From positions 62,001 through 126,000 of the forward strand of contig NZ_NPKI01000033.1 in the NCBI RefSeq assembly GCF_002284565.1: 64,000 bases of DNA, in the 5' to 3' direction. The notes under the pieces are model-generated. The model saw only the letters and a program-made list of their open reading frames with translations. It was not told where the DNA came from and did no database searches. This DNA is from Mesorhizobium mediterraneum (lineage in GTDB: Bacteria > Pseudomonadota > Alphaproteobacteria > Rhizobiales > Rhizobiaceae). Made by a program: the position numbers and the translations under genes. Shown piece after piece: positions 8,755 through 15,862 of this stretch; the stretch's first letter is position 1; each line of letters opens with the position of its first letter.

Positions 8755-9066
8755 ATGCTGATCTGCCATTGCAACATCATCACCGAGAAGGAGATTGAGC
8801 AGACGATCGTCGGGCTGCTGGATCAGGATCCCTGGCAGCTTCTCGTGCCGGCGAAGATCTATCATGCCATGCAGAAGCGTGGTCGCTGTTGCGGCTGCTT
8901 CCCAAATGTGGTCGAAACGATCATTCGGGTAACCGAAAATTACCACACCCGCTCGGAGGCGAGCGGCGTGGACATCGTTTCACACCTGGATCGCGTCAGA
9001 GGCCTGCGCGTCCAATACGGGAGCAGAACCCATGAAAGGCGAACAGCAGATCATAGAGCGGCTTAA
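8755..9066 (+). CDS. bfd: Bacterioferritin-associated ferredoxin, BFD-like 2Fe-2S protein
   Basis: Small [2Fe-2S] protein that docks on bacterioferritin and delivers electrons to reduce and release stored iron. The ligands are visible as Cys4-x-Cys6 and Cys45/Cys48 (CCGC), the BFD pattern in which an N-terminal CxC is followed about 35-40 residues later by CxxC. At 103 residues it is longer than the 64-residue E. coli Bfd; the last 30 or so residues look unstructured. Its 3' end overlaps the start of bfr by 35 bases in another frame, which couples the two. Location within an Irr-box locus fits mobilisation of iron under starvation. Confidence 0.9.
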   Translation: MLICHCNIITEKEIEQTIVGLLDQDPWQLLVPAKIYHAMQKRGRCCGCFPNVVETIIRVTENYHTRSEASGVDIVSHLDRVRGLRVQYGSRTHERRTADHRAA

Positions 9067-9517
9067 CGAGGCTCTATTTCTGGAACTTGGAGCAGTGAAT
9101 CAGTACTGGGTGCATTTCCGGCTGCTGGAAGACTGGGGCTACGCCAAGCTGGCGAAGAAGGAACGCGCGGAATCGATCGAGGAGATGCACCATGCCGACC
9201 GGCTCGTGGCCCGCATCATCTTCCTTGAAGGTCATCCGAACCTGCAGTCGGTAGCGCCGCTGCGCATCGGACAGAATGTCAAGGAAGTGCTCGAATCCGA
9301 TCTTGCCGGCGAGTACGACGCGCGCACCGCCTACAAGCGTTCGCGCGAGATTTGCGAAGAAGCAGGCGACTACGTGACGATGAAGCTGTTCGAAGATCTG
9401 CTGTCCGACGAGGAAGGTCACATCGACTTCCTCGAGACGCAACTCGACCTGCTCGCCTCGATCGGCGAGGAAAAATATGGCCAGCTCAACGCCGCATCGG
9501 CCGACGAGGCGGATTAG
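9032..9517 (+). CDS. bfr: Bacterioferritin
   Basis: Iron-storage protein of 161 residues that assembles into a 24-subunit heme-containing shell. All di-iron ferroxidase ligands are present at the same numbers as in E. coli Bfr: E18, E51, H54, E94, E127 and H130. The heme-ligating Met52 is also present. Its start lies inside the bfd gene. Bacterioferritin is often repressed when iron is scarce, yet here it sits among iron-uptake-type genes behind an Irr box, which suggests coupled uptake, storage and release. The assignment is secure. Confidence 0.96.
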   Translation: MKGEQQIIERLNEALFLELGAVNQYWVHFRLLEDWGYAKLAKKERAESIEEMHHADRLVARIIFLEGHPNLQSVAPLRIGQNVKEVLESDLAGEYDARTAYKRSREICEEAGDYVTMKLFEDLLSDEEGHIDFLETQLDLLASIGEEKYGQLNAASADEAD

Positions 9518-9529
9518 GGACATGCGGGA

Positions 9530-11137
9530 ATGCGGCGCCGCTTAGATTTCTTGCGCCGCTTGCGGCGGGCCGAGGATTACGGCCTGCCTTCCCAGCAAAA
9601 TCCGCGATACGGATGGCTTCGCGGGCTTTCGCTTGCCGTAGTGGTCGCGCTGACGGACTCGGCGCTGGCCGGCGCGCCGGAACCGGCGGGCCTTGCCACC
9701 AGCCGTACCGATCTGACGCCGAAGGATCTGGCGCGCGTCATCGCCATCACCAAGCCGACATCAGATTTTTCCAAGCCTGAGCAGTTCGAGCCGATGCAGG
9801 GCGGCGCCGGCACATCGCGGAAGGATGCCAACAAGGACGCCTTCTCGCAATCCTCCGCCAACATCACCTTCGAGGAAGAGGGCACCTTCAAGCTCGGCAA
9901 TGCCCTTTTCCGCAAGAACTGGGTGTCGTCGCCCTCGTCGACGCAGGCATCGGACGGGCTTGGGCCGCTGTTCAACGAGCGGGCGTGCCAGAATTGCCAT
10001 CTGAAGGACGGCCGCGGTCATCCGCCGGAAGGCGACACCGGCACCACCTCCATGTTCCTGCGGCTGGCGCAGCAGGCCAGCACCGAGGAGGAGAAAGCAG
10101 CGCTGGCCGCCCGCAAGGTGCTCAACTTTCCCGATCCGGTCTACGGCTCGCAATTGCAGGACCTGGCCGTTCCGGGGCTACGGGGCGAAGGCAAGATGCG
10201 TGTCGATTATCAGGAGCAGAAAGTCACGCTGCCGGACGGCACCGCGGTTTCGCTGCGTAAGCCGAGCTATTCGGTCGATGATCTCGCCAACGGGCCGCTC
10301 GATCCGCACACCACGCTTTCGCCGCGCTTGACGCCGCCGATGATCGGCCTTGGCCTGGTCGAGCAGATCGCCCCGGCGGACATTCTCGCCCATGCCGATC
10401 CGGACGATCGGAACAGTGATGGCATTTCCGGCAAGCCCAACATCGTGCGCGACGGCCAGAGCGGCGAGCCGACGCTCGGCCGCTTCGGCTGGAAGGGGCA
10501 GACCCCATCGATCCGCCAGCAAGCAGCGGACGCATTCGCCGGCGACATCGGCATTTCGACCCCGGAAGTGCCCAACCACTGGGGCGATTGCAGCGCGGCC
10601 GAAAAGGCATGTCTTGCCATGCCAAACGGTGTGCAGGAGCGCCTCGGCCCGGTTGAGGCGCCGCCGCCGGTCATGGACCTGGTCACCTTCTATTCGCAAA
10701 ACCTCGCCGTGCCGGCGCGGCGCGATCTCGACAAGCCCGAAGTGCTGGCCGGCAAGAAGCTGTTCTACGACATGGGCTGCATTCCCTGCCATACGCCGAA
10801 ATTCGTCACCCGTCGCGGCACCCCCAATAAGGCGCAGGCCTTCCAGTTGATCTGGCCCTATTCCGACTTTCTGCTGCATGACATGGGGCCGGGGCTCGCC
10901 GACGGGCAGGCGGTGGGCGAGGCTACCGGCAGCGAATGGCGCACGCCGCCGCTGTGGGGCATCGGTCTTACCGAGACCGTCAACGGCAACAGCTTCTTCC
11001 TGCATGACGGGCGCGCGCGCACGTTGGCCGAGGCGATCCTGTGGCATGGCGGCGAGGGGCAGAAGGCGCGCGACCGCTTTGCCGCCGCCGATGCGGCCGA
11101 TCGCGACGCACTGGTCAAATTCCTGGAGTCGTTGTGA
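9530..11137 (+). CDS. Di-heme c-type oxidoreductase (DUF1111 / thiol oxidoreductase family)
   Basis: Periplasmic c-type cytochrome of the di-heme DUF1111 family, 535 residues. An N-terminal hydrophobic export signal lies at about 30-48 (LSLAVVVALTDSALAG). Two heme attachment sites are present, C153-Q-N-C-H157 and C417-I-P-C-H421, consistent with a MauG/CcpA-like two-heme arrangement. The C-terminal FLHDGRARTLAEAILWHGGE segment is typical of the family. It lies 12 bases after bfr and overlaps the next imelysin gene by one base (TGATG). The pairing of DUF1111, imelysin and DUF1513 genes recurs in other proteobacteria; a redox role in iron uptake is likely but the reaction is not established. 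Confidence 0.85.
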   Translation: MRRRLDFLRRLRRAEDYGLPSQQNPRYGWLRGLSLAVVVALTDSALAGAPEPAGLATSRTDLTPKDLARVIAITKPTSDFSKPEQFEPMQGGAGTSRKDANKDAFSQSSANITFEEEGTFKLGNALFRKNWVSSPSSTQASDGLGPLFNERACQNCHLKDGRGHPPEGDTGTTSMFLRLAQQASTEEEKAALAARKVLNFPDPVYGSQLQDLAVPGLRGEGKMRVDYQEQKVTLPDGTAVSLRKPSYSVDDLANGPLDPHTTLSPRLTPPMIGLGLVEQIAPADILAHADPDDRNSDGISGKPNIVRDGQSGEPTLGRFGWKGQTPSIRQQAADAFAGDIGISTPEVPNHWGDCSAAEKACLAMPNGVQERLGPVEAPPPVMDLVTFYSQNLAVPARRDLDKPEVLAGKKLFYDMGCIPCHTPKFVTRRGTPNKAQAFQLIWPYSDFLLHDMGPGLADGQAVGEATGSEWRTPPLWGIGLTETVNGNSFFLHDGRARTLAEAILWHGGEGQKARDRFAAADAADRDALVKFLESL

Positions 11138-12318
11138 TGTCGAAGCGTCTAAGCAGGTTCCGCAAAAGTGTCCCACGGTGTTGCGGCAAGAACCTGCGAC
11201 AAACAAAAGAATCTAAGCAGGCATTCTTGGGCCAGCCCACGAATGCCTGCTTAGCGCTTGCTGTGATTCTCCCGCTAGTCCTCGCCGGCGCATTGCCGGC
11301 GTCCGCCGCGGTCAAGGCCTCCGACGTGATCCAGCGGGCGATCGATGGCTTTGTCCGCCCGGCCTATGCACGCCTGCATGACCATGCGGACAGCCTGACA
11401 AAGGCAATGCGCGCGCTTTGCGACGCGCCCTCGCAGGACCATCTCGATGCGGTGCGCACGGAATTCTCCGGCACCGTGGATGCCTGGTCGGTCGTGGAGA
11501 TCATTCGCATCGGACCGATAACCGAGAACAACCGGCTGGAGCGCATGCTGTTCTGGCCGGACCGCAAGAGCATCGGCCTGAGACAGGTGCAGGCGGCGCT
11601 GGCTGGTAAAGATAAGACCGCCGCCGATCCGGCCCAGCTGGCGACAAAGAGTGTCGCCATGCAAGGGCTCGGCGCGTTGGAATTCGTGCTTTACGGCGAT
11701 GGCGCCGAGCGGCTCGCCGACAAGGACGATCCCTATCGCTGCGCTTACGGCGCCGCCGTTGCCGGCAACATCGAAACGATTGCCGCCGACGTCAGCGACG
11801 CCTGGAACAAGTCCGACGGTTTTGCAGCGCTTTGGGCCAATCCGGGCCCGCAAAACGCGCTCTACCGCGACGGCACCGAAGCGGTGACCGAACTGGTCGG
11901 CGTCTTCATCAACGAGCTGGAAATGGTCCGCGACGTGCGCCTGAAAGGCTTTCTGGGCAGCAATCCGCAAGCCGACAAGCCGAAACAGGCGATCTACTGG
12001 CGGTCGCAAAACACGGCGCGTTCGCTGACCGGCAATCTTTCGGGCATGGACGCGCTGTTCCAGGCCTCGCAGCTTGGCGATGCGCTGTCGCCTGACGCGC
12101 GCTGGATGGCGGAATCGATCCACATCCAGCTCGTCAACGGGGCCGCCGACGCCACGGCCATCAGAGGTCCAATCGACAAGGCGCTCACCGACCCGGCGCT
12201 GCGCCAGAAGCTCGATCATTTCTCGCTGGTGACATCCAGCCTGACGACCCTGATCGGCACCAGGCTGACCGCCGAATTCGGCCTGACCGCCGGCTTCTCG
12301 TCGCTCGACGGCGACTGA
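11137..12318 (+). CDS. Second imelysin-family protein, N-terminus encoded by a palindromic repeat
   Basis: Imelysin-family protein of 393 residues. The GxHxxE motif is degenerate: G177-L-G-A-L-E182, with the histidine replaced by glycine while the glutamate stays. The start at 11137 gives a TGATG overlap with the upstream gene. The first 35-40 codons coincide with a composite palindromic repeat (about 11150-11254), giving an atypical basic, Cys-containing extension ahead of the hydrophobic export segment LALAVILPLVLAG. In-frame TTG at 11227 and GTG at 11263 are possible alternative starts. Paired with an intact imelysin in one operon, it may be a divergent partner that does not use the same metal site. 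Confidence 0.82.
   Translation: MSKRLSRFRKSVPRCCGKNLRQTKESKQAFLGQPTNACLALAVILPLVLAGALPASAAVKASDVIQRAIDGFVRPAYARLHDHADSLTKAMRALCDAPSQDHLDAVRTEFSGTVDAWSVVEIIRIGPITENNRLERMLFWPDRKSIGLRQVQAALAGKDKTAADPAQLATKSVAMQGLGALEFVLYGDGAERLADKDDPYRCAYGAAVAGNIETIAADVSDAWNKSDGFAALWANPGPQNALYRDGTEAVTELVGVFINELEMVRDVRLKGFLGSNPQADKPKQAIYWRSQNTARSLTGNLSGMDALFQASQLGDALSPDARWMAESIHIQLVNGAADATAIRGPIDKALTDPALRQKLDHFSLVTSSLTTLIGTRLTAEFGLTAGFSSLDGD
11150..11254. repeat. Composite palindromic repeat inside a coding sequence
   Basis: Two adjoining hairpins. The first has arms GCAGGTTC/GAACCTGC plus inner CGCAA/TTGCG (11153-11197). The second has perfect 14-base arms CTAAGCAGGCATTC and inverse (11213-11226, 11241-11254). 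They are joined by an A-rich link (ACAAACAAAAGAAT). The core GCAAAAGTGTCCCACGGT resembles CCAAAAGTGCGCAGCGGT at 53540-53557 in the dnaA-dnaN gap. The element is open in the imelysin frame. Confidence 0.75.
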
Positions 12319-12320
12319 GC

Positions 12321-13427
12321 ATGCGCACGCCGCTGATCGATCGCCGTGATTTCATCAGGGCCGCAGGCATTGGCTTCGTCGCCACGATGGCGCCGTCCGC
12401 ATGGGCGAAGACGCTTAGCACGGACGCCGTCTTCGCCACGGCTTTCGTCAAGCGCGACGGCAGCTATGGCGCGGCCATCCTGTCCGAGGCCGGCAAGGTC
12501 CTGCACGCCATCGACCTGCCCGCCCGCGGTCACGACGTCACCTTCGATCCGGTCTCGAAGCGCTCCGTGGTCTTTGCCAGGCAACCCGGGACCTTCGCCG
12601 TGGTCTTCGACCACGCAGGCCGCGATGAGCCGCTGACCATTGCCAGCGTCAGTGGACGGCATTTCTTCGGCCACGGCGTGTTTTCGACCGACGGTGCGCT
12701 GCTCTACGCCACCGAGAACGATTTCGACAATGCCGCCGGCGTGGTCGGCGTCTATGACGCGCGCGCGAAATTCAAGCGCATCGGTGAGTTCCCGACCTAC
12801 GGCATGGGTTCGCACGAGCTTCTGCTGCTGGGCGACGGCAGGACGATCGCCGTCGCCAATGGCGGCATCGAGACCCATCCGGATTACGGCCGCGCCGAAC
12901 TCAACATCGCAACGATGAAGCCTTCCTATGTGCTGGTCGACCGCCTCACCGGCGACCTCATCGAAAAGCACGAACTGCCGCCGGAGCTGCACCAACTGTC
13001 GATCCGTCACATGGATCTCGACCGATCCGGCACGGTCTGGTTCGGCTGCCAGTACAGGGGGCAGGGCACCGATCGTCCGCTGCTGGTCGGCCGCGCCGCG
13101 CGTGGCAAGGATCTGCAACTGCTCGACATGCCGCAGGACGTCCTCTCCGGCTTCCGGAACTACATCGGCTCGGTCGCCGCCAACCCCGCCGCCGGCACCG
13201 TCGCGGTGTCCTCGCCGGAAGGCAACTCGCTTGCGGTGATCGATGCGGCCAGCGGCCGGATCGTCACCACCAACGCATTGGCCGAGGTCTGCGGTTTGGC
13301 GCCCGATGGGGCGAACTTCATGGCGACGACGGGCACCGGCGAAATCGTCGAAGTGGGCGGCGCGACACGGTCTGAGCCGGACTATGTCTGGGACAATCAC
13401 ATGCTGCGCATCGAGCAGGCCGGATAA
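12321..13427 (+). CDS. Tat-exported DUF1513 protein, iron locus
   Basis: DUF1513-family protein of 368 residues, predicted to fold as a beta-propeller. It begins with a twin-arginine signal (RRDFIRAAGIGFVATMAP, ending near SAWA), so it would be exported folded, perhaps with a cofactor. Two bases separate it from the stop of the second imelysin, so it is the last gene of the operon that contains imelysin, bfd, bfr and the di-heme protein. Repeated blade-like segments (e.g. GHDVTFDP, GRHFFGHGVFS) are visible. No catalytic function is known to me for the family; its constant company with imelysins points to iron handling. Confidence 0.82.
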   Translation: MRTPLIDRRDFIRAAGIGFVATMAPSAWAKTLSTDAVFATAFVKRDGSYGAAILSEAGKVLHAIDLPARGHDVTFDPVSKRSVVFARQPGTFAVVFDHAGRDEPLTIASVSGRHFFGHGVFSTDGALLYATENDFDNAAGVVGVYDARAKFKRIGEFPTYGMGSHELLLLGDGRTIAVANGGIETHPDYGRAELNIATMKPSYVLVDRLTGDLIEKHELPPELHQLSIRHMDLDRSGTVWFGCQYRGQGTDRPLLVGRAARGKDLQLLDMPQDVLSGFRNYIGSVAANPAAGTVAVSSPEGNSLAVIDAASGRIVTTNALAEVCGLAPDGANFMATTGTGEIVEVGGATRSEPDYVWDNHMLRIEQAG

Positions 13428-13608
13428 GCGCTTCCGGCACCGGTTCCCTAACGGTTGCGCTCGCTGGAAGTTACCGTCCTCAGGCGAGGCCGAAGCGAAG
13501 CCGTCAAACGATTTATGCATTATCCCCTTGCGGGGATGAGCCATGGCAGGCACAGGGAAATTGTTTTTCGAACCCTGTGCCCAAGCGGGTGCTCCAACCG
13601 GCCGTCTC
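13428..13608. repeat. Intergenic hairpins between the iron operon and tsaB
   Basis: The 181-base gap contains a TATCCCCTTGCGGGGAT hairpin (about 13521-13537) and a perfect 9-base stem GGCACAGGG/CCCTGTGCC (13549-13557, 13573-13581) whose loop holds TTTTTCGAA. One of them may terminate the iron operon. The second looks like one more dispersed repeat. No T-run follows either on the + strand. Confidence 0.4.
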
Positions 13609-14286
13609 ATGAAGTTGCTTGCCATCGACTGTGCCGCCAATCTCTGCGCCGCCTGCGTCTACGACGCAGCGGCCGGGAAGGAGCTCGGCCGCTCGGTGCT
13701 CGATCTTGGCAGAGGCCATGCCGAGCATTTGATGGCCGTGATCGAAGAGGCGTTGAAGGCGGCCGGAACCGACTATGCCGGCCTCGGCGCTATCGCCGTC
13801 TCCACCGGTCCGGGCTCCTTCACCGGCCTGCGCGTCGGCGTCTCGGCGGCGCGGGGCCTAGCGCTGGCGCTGAAAATCCCGGCAATCGGGGTGACGACGC
13901 TGGAAGCGCTGGCGGCGCAAGCGAGAGCGACATTTCCCGGCCGCGCCGTGCTGGCCGCGCTCGACGCCGGCCGCGAGGAGATCCATGCAGCACTTTACGA
14001 CGAAGTGTCGGTTCTGCGCTATGGTCCGGCCGTGAGCACGCTTTCGCAAGCCGCGACTATCGCGGCGGACAGTTCTCCGGTTCTGGCCGGCACAGCGGCC
14101 ACGCAAATCGCCGCGTCGGCCGGGCGCGCCTTCGACATTGGCCCGACAAGTGCCACGGCCGACATTGTCGTCTATGCCCGTCTGGCCGCTGCCAACGGCG
14201 AGGGCGAAAAGCCGAAACCGCTCTATCTGCGCGGGGCGGACGCCAAGCCTCAGGCAGGGTTTATTCTATCAAGGCAAAAAAACTGA
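13609..14286 (+). CDS. tsaB: tRNA threonylcarbamoyladenosine biosynthesis protein TsaB
   Basis: Partner of TsaD in making the universal t6A37 modification of ANN-decoding tRNAs; cytosolic, 225 residues, ASKHA fold. The start at 13609 is chosen because it begins directly with the family N-terminus MKLLAIDCAAN; an earlier in-frame ATG at 13543 would add residues encoded by an intergenic hairpin. Family motifs include the STGPGSFTGLRVG loop. The stop overlaps the rimI start (TGATG), giving a tsaB-rimI pair as in many bacteria. Confidence 0.92.
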   Translation: MKLLAIDCAANLCAACVYDAAAGKELGRSVLDLGRGHAEHLMAVIEEALKAAGTDYAGLGAIAVSTGPGSFTGLRVGVSAARGLALALKIPAIGVTTLEALAAQARATFPGRAVLAALDAGREEIHAALYDEVSVLRYGPAVSTLSQAATIAADSSPVLAGTAATQIAASAGRAFDIGPTSATADIVVYARLAAANGEGEKPKPLYLRGADAKPQAGFILSRQKN

Positions 14287-14780
14287 TGCGCATTCCTTTC
14301 CTCCAGCCGCGCCGCAGGGACTTTGCGCTCGAACCACTGACGACTGCCGACAGCGCGGCCATGTCGGTGCTGCATCGCGAGGATTTCGTGCGGCCGTGGA
14401 CCGACGACGAGTTCGCCACGCTGCTCGAGCAGGACACGGTGTTCGGTTATGCTGCGCGACAGACCGGACAGGGTGCCAAGCCGCCGGTCGGCTTCGTGCT
14501 GGCGCGCCTGGCTGCCGGTGAAGGCGAGATCCTGACTGTCGCGGTGGCGCGCTCCCATCGACGCCAGGGGCTCGGCTGGCAATTGATGGATGCGGTGCTG
14601 CGCGAACTGCACGCGCAACGCGCCGAGGCGCTTTTCCTCGAGGTCGACGAGACCAACATAGCTGCGATCGCGCTCTACCGGCGGCTCGGATTCCGCGAGG
14701 TCGGCAAACGTGCCAACTATTACAGATCGCCAGAGCACGGCCCGACCGGCGCGCTTGTCATGCGTCGCGATCTTCGCTAG
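14286..14780 (+). CDS. rimI: RimI-like GNAT N-acetyltransferase
   Basis: GNAT acetyltransferase of 164 residues. The acetyl-CoA pyrophosphate-binding loop is visible as RSHRRQGLGWQLM, followed by LEVDETNIAAIALYRRLGF, the RimI-type motif ending in a conserved YRRLGF. By family it acetylates the N-terminal alanine of ribosomal protein S18, though some RimI homologues have other targets. The start ATG overlaps the tsaB stop by one base, so the two are cotranslated. The ORF extends far upstream only because the frame is open through tsaB. Confidence 0.87.
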   Translation: MRIPFLQPRRRDFALEPLTTADSAAMSVLHREDFVRPWTDDEFATLLEQDTVFGYAARQTGQGAKPPVGFVLARLAAGEGEILTVAVARSHRRQGLGWQLMDAVLRELHAQRAEALFLEVDETNIAAIALYRRLGFREVGKRANYYRSPEHGPTGALVMRRDLR

Positions 14781-14795
14781 CGCAGATTCAAAATT

Positions 14796-14821
14796 GCTAG
14801 AGCGTGCTTGTGCGCTCTAGC
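14796..14821. repeat. Short hairpin after rimI
   Basis: Perfect 9-base arms GCTAGAGCG/CGCTCTAGC with an 8-base loop, lying between rimI and the acyltransferase gene. It resembles the GAGCG modules of the dispersed palindromes elsewhere in the window. Confidence 0.5.
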
Positions 14822-14848
14822 CAGAACTCGGGGCAGGGCCAAGAGCGG

Positions 14849-15649
14849 ATGATCGGAAAAATCAGGATTTTCCTGGCGCTGGGCCTCGTTGTCGCCGGCT
14901 CGTTGATCCTCGTGCCGTTGCAGATCCTATCGATGAAGACCGGGCTCTGGCGCGAGACGTTCATCCTGAAGATCTGGCACCGGCTCATCATCCGAGCGCT
15001 GGGCATGCGCATCCATGTCAAGGGAACCCTGTCCAGCCAGCGCCCGCTATTGGTTGCTTCGAACCACGTCTCCTGGACCGACATCATGGTGCTGGGGTCC
15101 ATGGTCGACGTGACATTCATCGCCAGGGCCGACATGGCCGGCTGGCCATTGATCGGCATGCTGTCGAAGCTGCAGCGCACGGTCTTCATCGAGCGCGAGC
15201 GCAAGCGTTCGTCGGGCGTCCAGGCGAGCGAGATCGCCAGCCGCATGGCCAAGGGCGACGCCATGGTGTTGTTTGCCGAAGGCTCGACCGGCGACGGCAA
15301 CATGGTCCTGCCGTTCAAGAGCACGCTGTTCGGCGCCGCCTCGATGGCGATTTCGGAAGGGGCGGCCGAAAAGGTCTTCATCCAGCCGGTGGCGATCGTC
15401 TACACGCGCCTGCATGGCGTGCCGCTCGGCCGCAGGCACCGACCGATTGCCGCCTGGATCGGTGACGAGGATTTGATGCCGCATCTCAAGGTTCTGATGG
15501 CAGAGGGCGGGCTCGACGTCGAAGTGCATTTCGGCGAGCCGGTCGCCTTTTCCAAGGGCTCCAACCGCAAGGAAACGGCACGGCTGATGGAAAGTCGGGT
15601 GCGTGATATGGTGCACATGGCGCTCGCCGATCCGCGCCCGAGCCGATAG
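14849..15649 (+). CDS. 1-acyl-sn-glycerol-3-phosphate acyltransferase (PlsC-like)
   Basis: Membrane-associated acyltransferase of 266 residues that adds an acyl chain to lysophosphatidic acid, or to a related lysolipid such as lyso-ornithine lipid. An N-terminal membrane segment is at about 7-27. The catalytic HX4D motif is NH73VSWTD78, followed by the acceptor-binding FAEGSTGDGN motif. The start at 14849 avoids reading through the hairpin at 14796-14821. Rhizobia carry several plsC paralogues, including OlsA, so exact substrate is open. Confidence 0.85.
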   Translation: MIGKIRIFLALGLVVAGSLILVPLQILSMKTGLWRETFILKIWHRLIIRALGMRIHVKGTLSSQRPLLVASNHVSWTDIMVLGSMVDVTFIARADMAGWPLIGMLSKLQRTVFIERERKRSSGVQASEIASRMAKGDAMVLFAEGSTGDGNMVLPFKSTLFGAASMAISEGAAEKVFIQPVAIVYTRLHGVPLGRRHRPIAAWIGDEDLMPHLKVLMAEGGLDVEVHFGEPVAFSKGSNRKETARLMESRVRDMVHMALADPRPSR

Positions 15650-15676
15650 GTCGGAAAGGCTCACGTGCTCCATAGT

Positions 15677-15812
15677 TCTTTGCGCATCCAAGAGGACACG
15701 CGGCGCTAGAGCATTTTGCAGCCAAGTGGAATCACTGGGCGTCGCACAAATGCGGCTAAAACAAACAAATAGAGCGGGATGCCCCGTCCAATCCAAATGC
15801 ATCCCGCTCTAT
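15677..15812. repeat. Composite palindromic repeat between plsC-like gene and miaB
   Basis: Begins with a module reading TGCGCATCCAAGAGGACACG then CGGCGCTAGAGC, related to the 8-base hairpin at 40433-40451. It continues with a partial hairpin GCATTTTG...CACAAATGC, an A-rich link (AAAACAAACAAAT), and a perfect 14-base stem ATAGAGCGGGATGC (15769-15782) with its inverse (15799-15812). The order hairpin, A-rich link, hairpin is the same as in the copy inside the imelysin gene. Confidence 0.65.
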
Positions 15813-15862
15813 GGAGCAGAATCGTCTGTTTTTTGTCTGGGAAAGGCGTTAGAAGCCGCCGG

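Noticed and set aside
13543..13608. Upstream start for tsaB adding 22 residues
   Set aside because: The extra residues are encoded by an intergenic hairpin and do not resemble TsaB; the family N-terminus begins at 13609.
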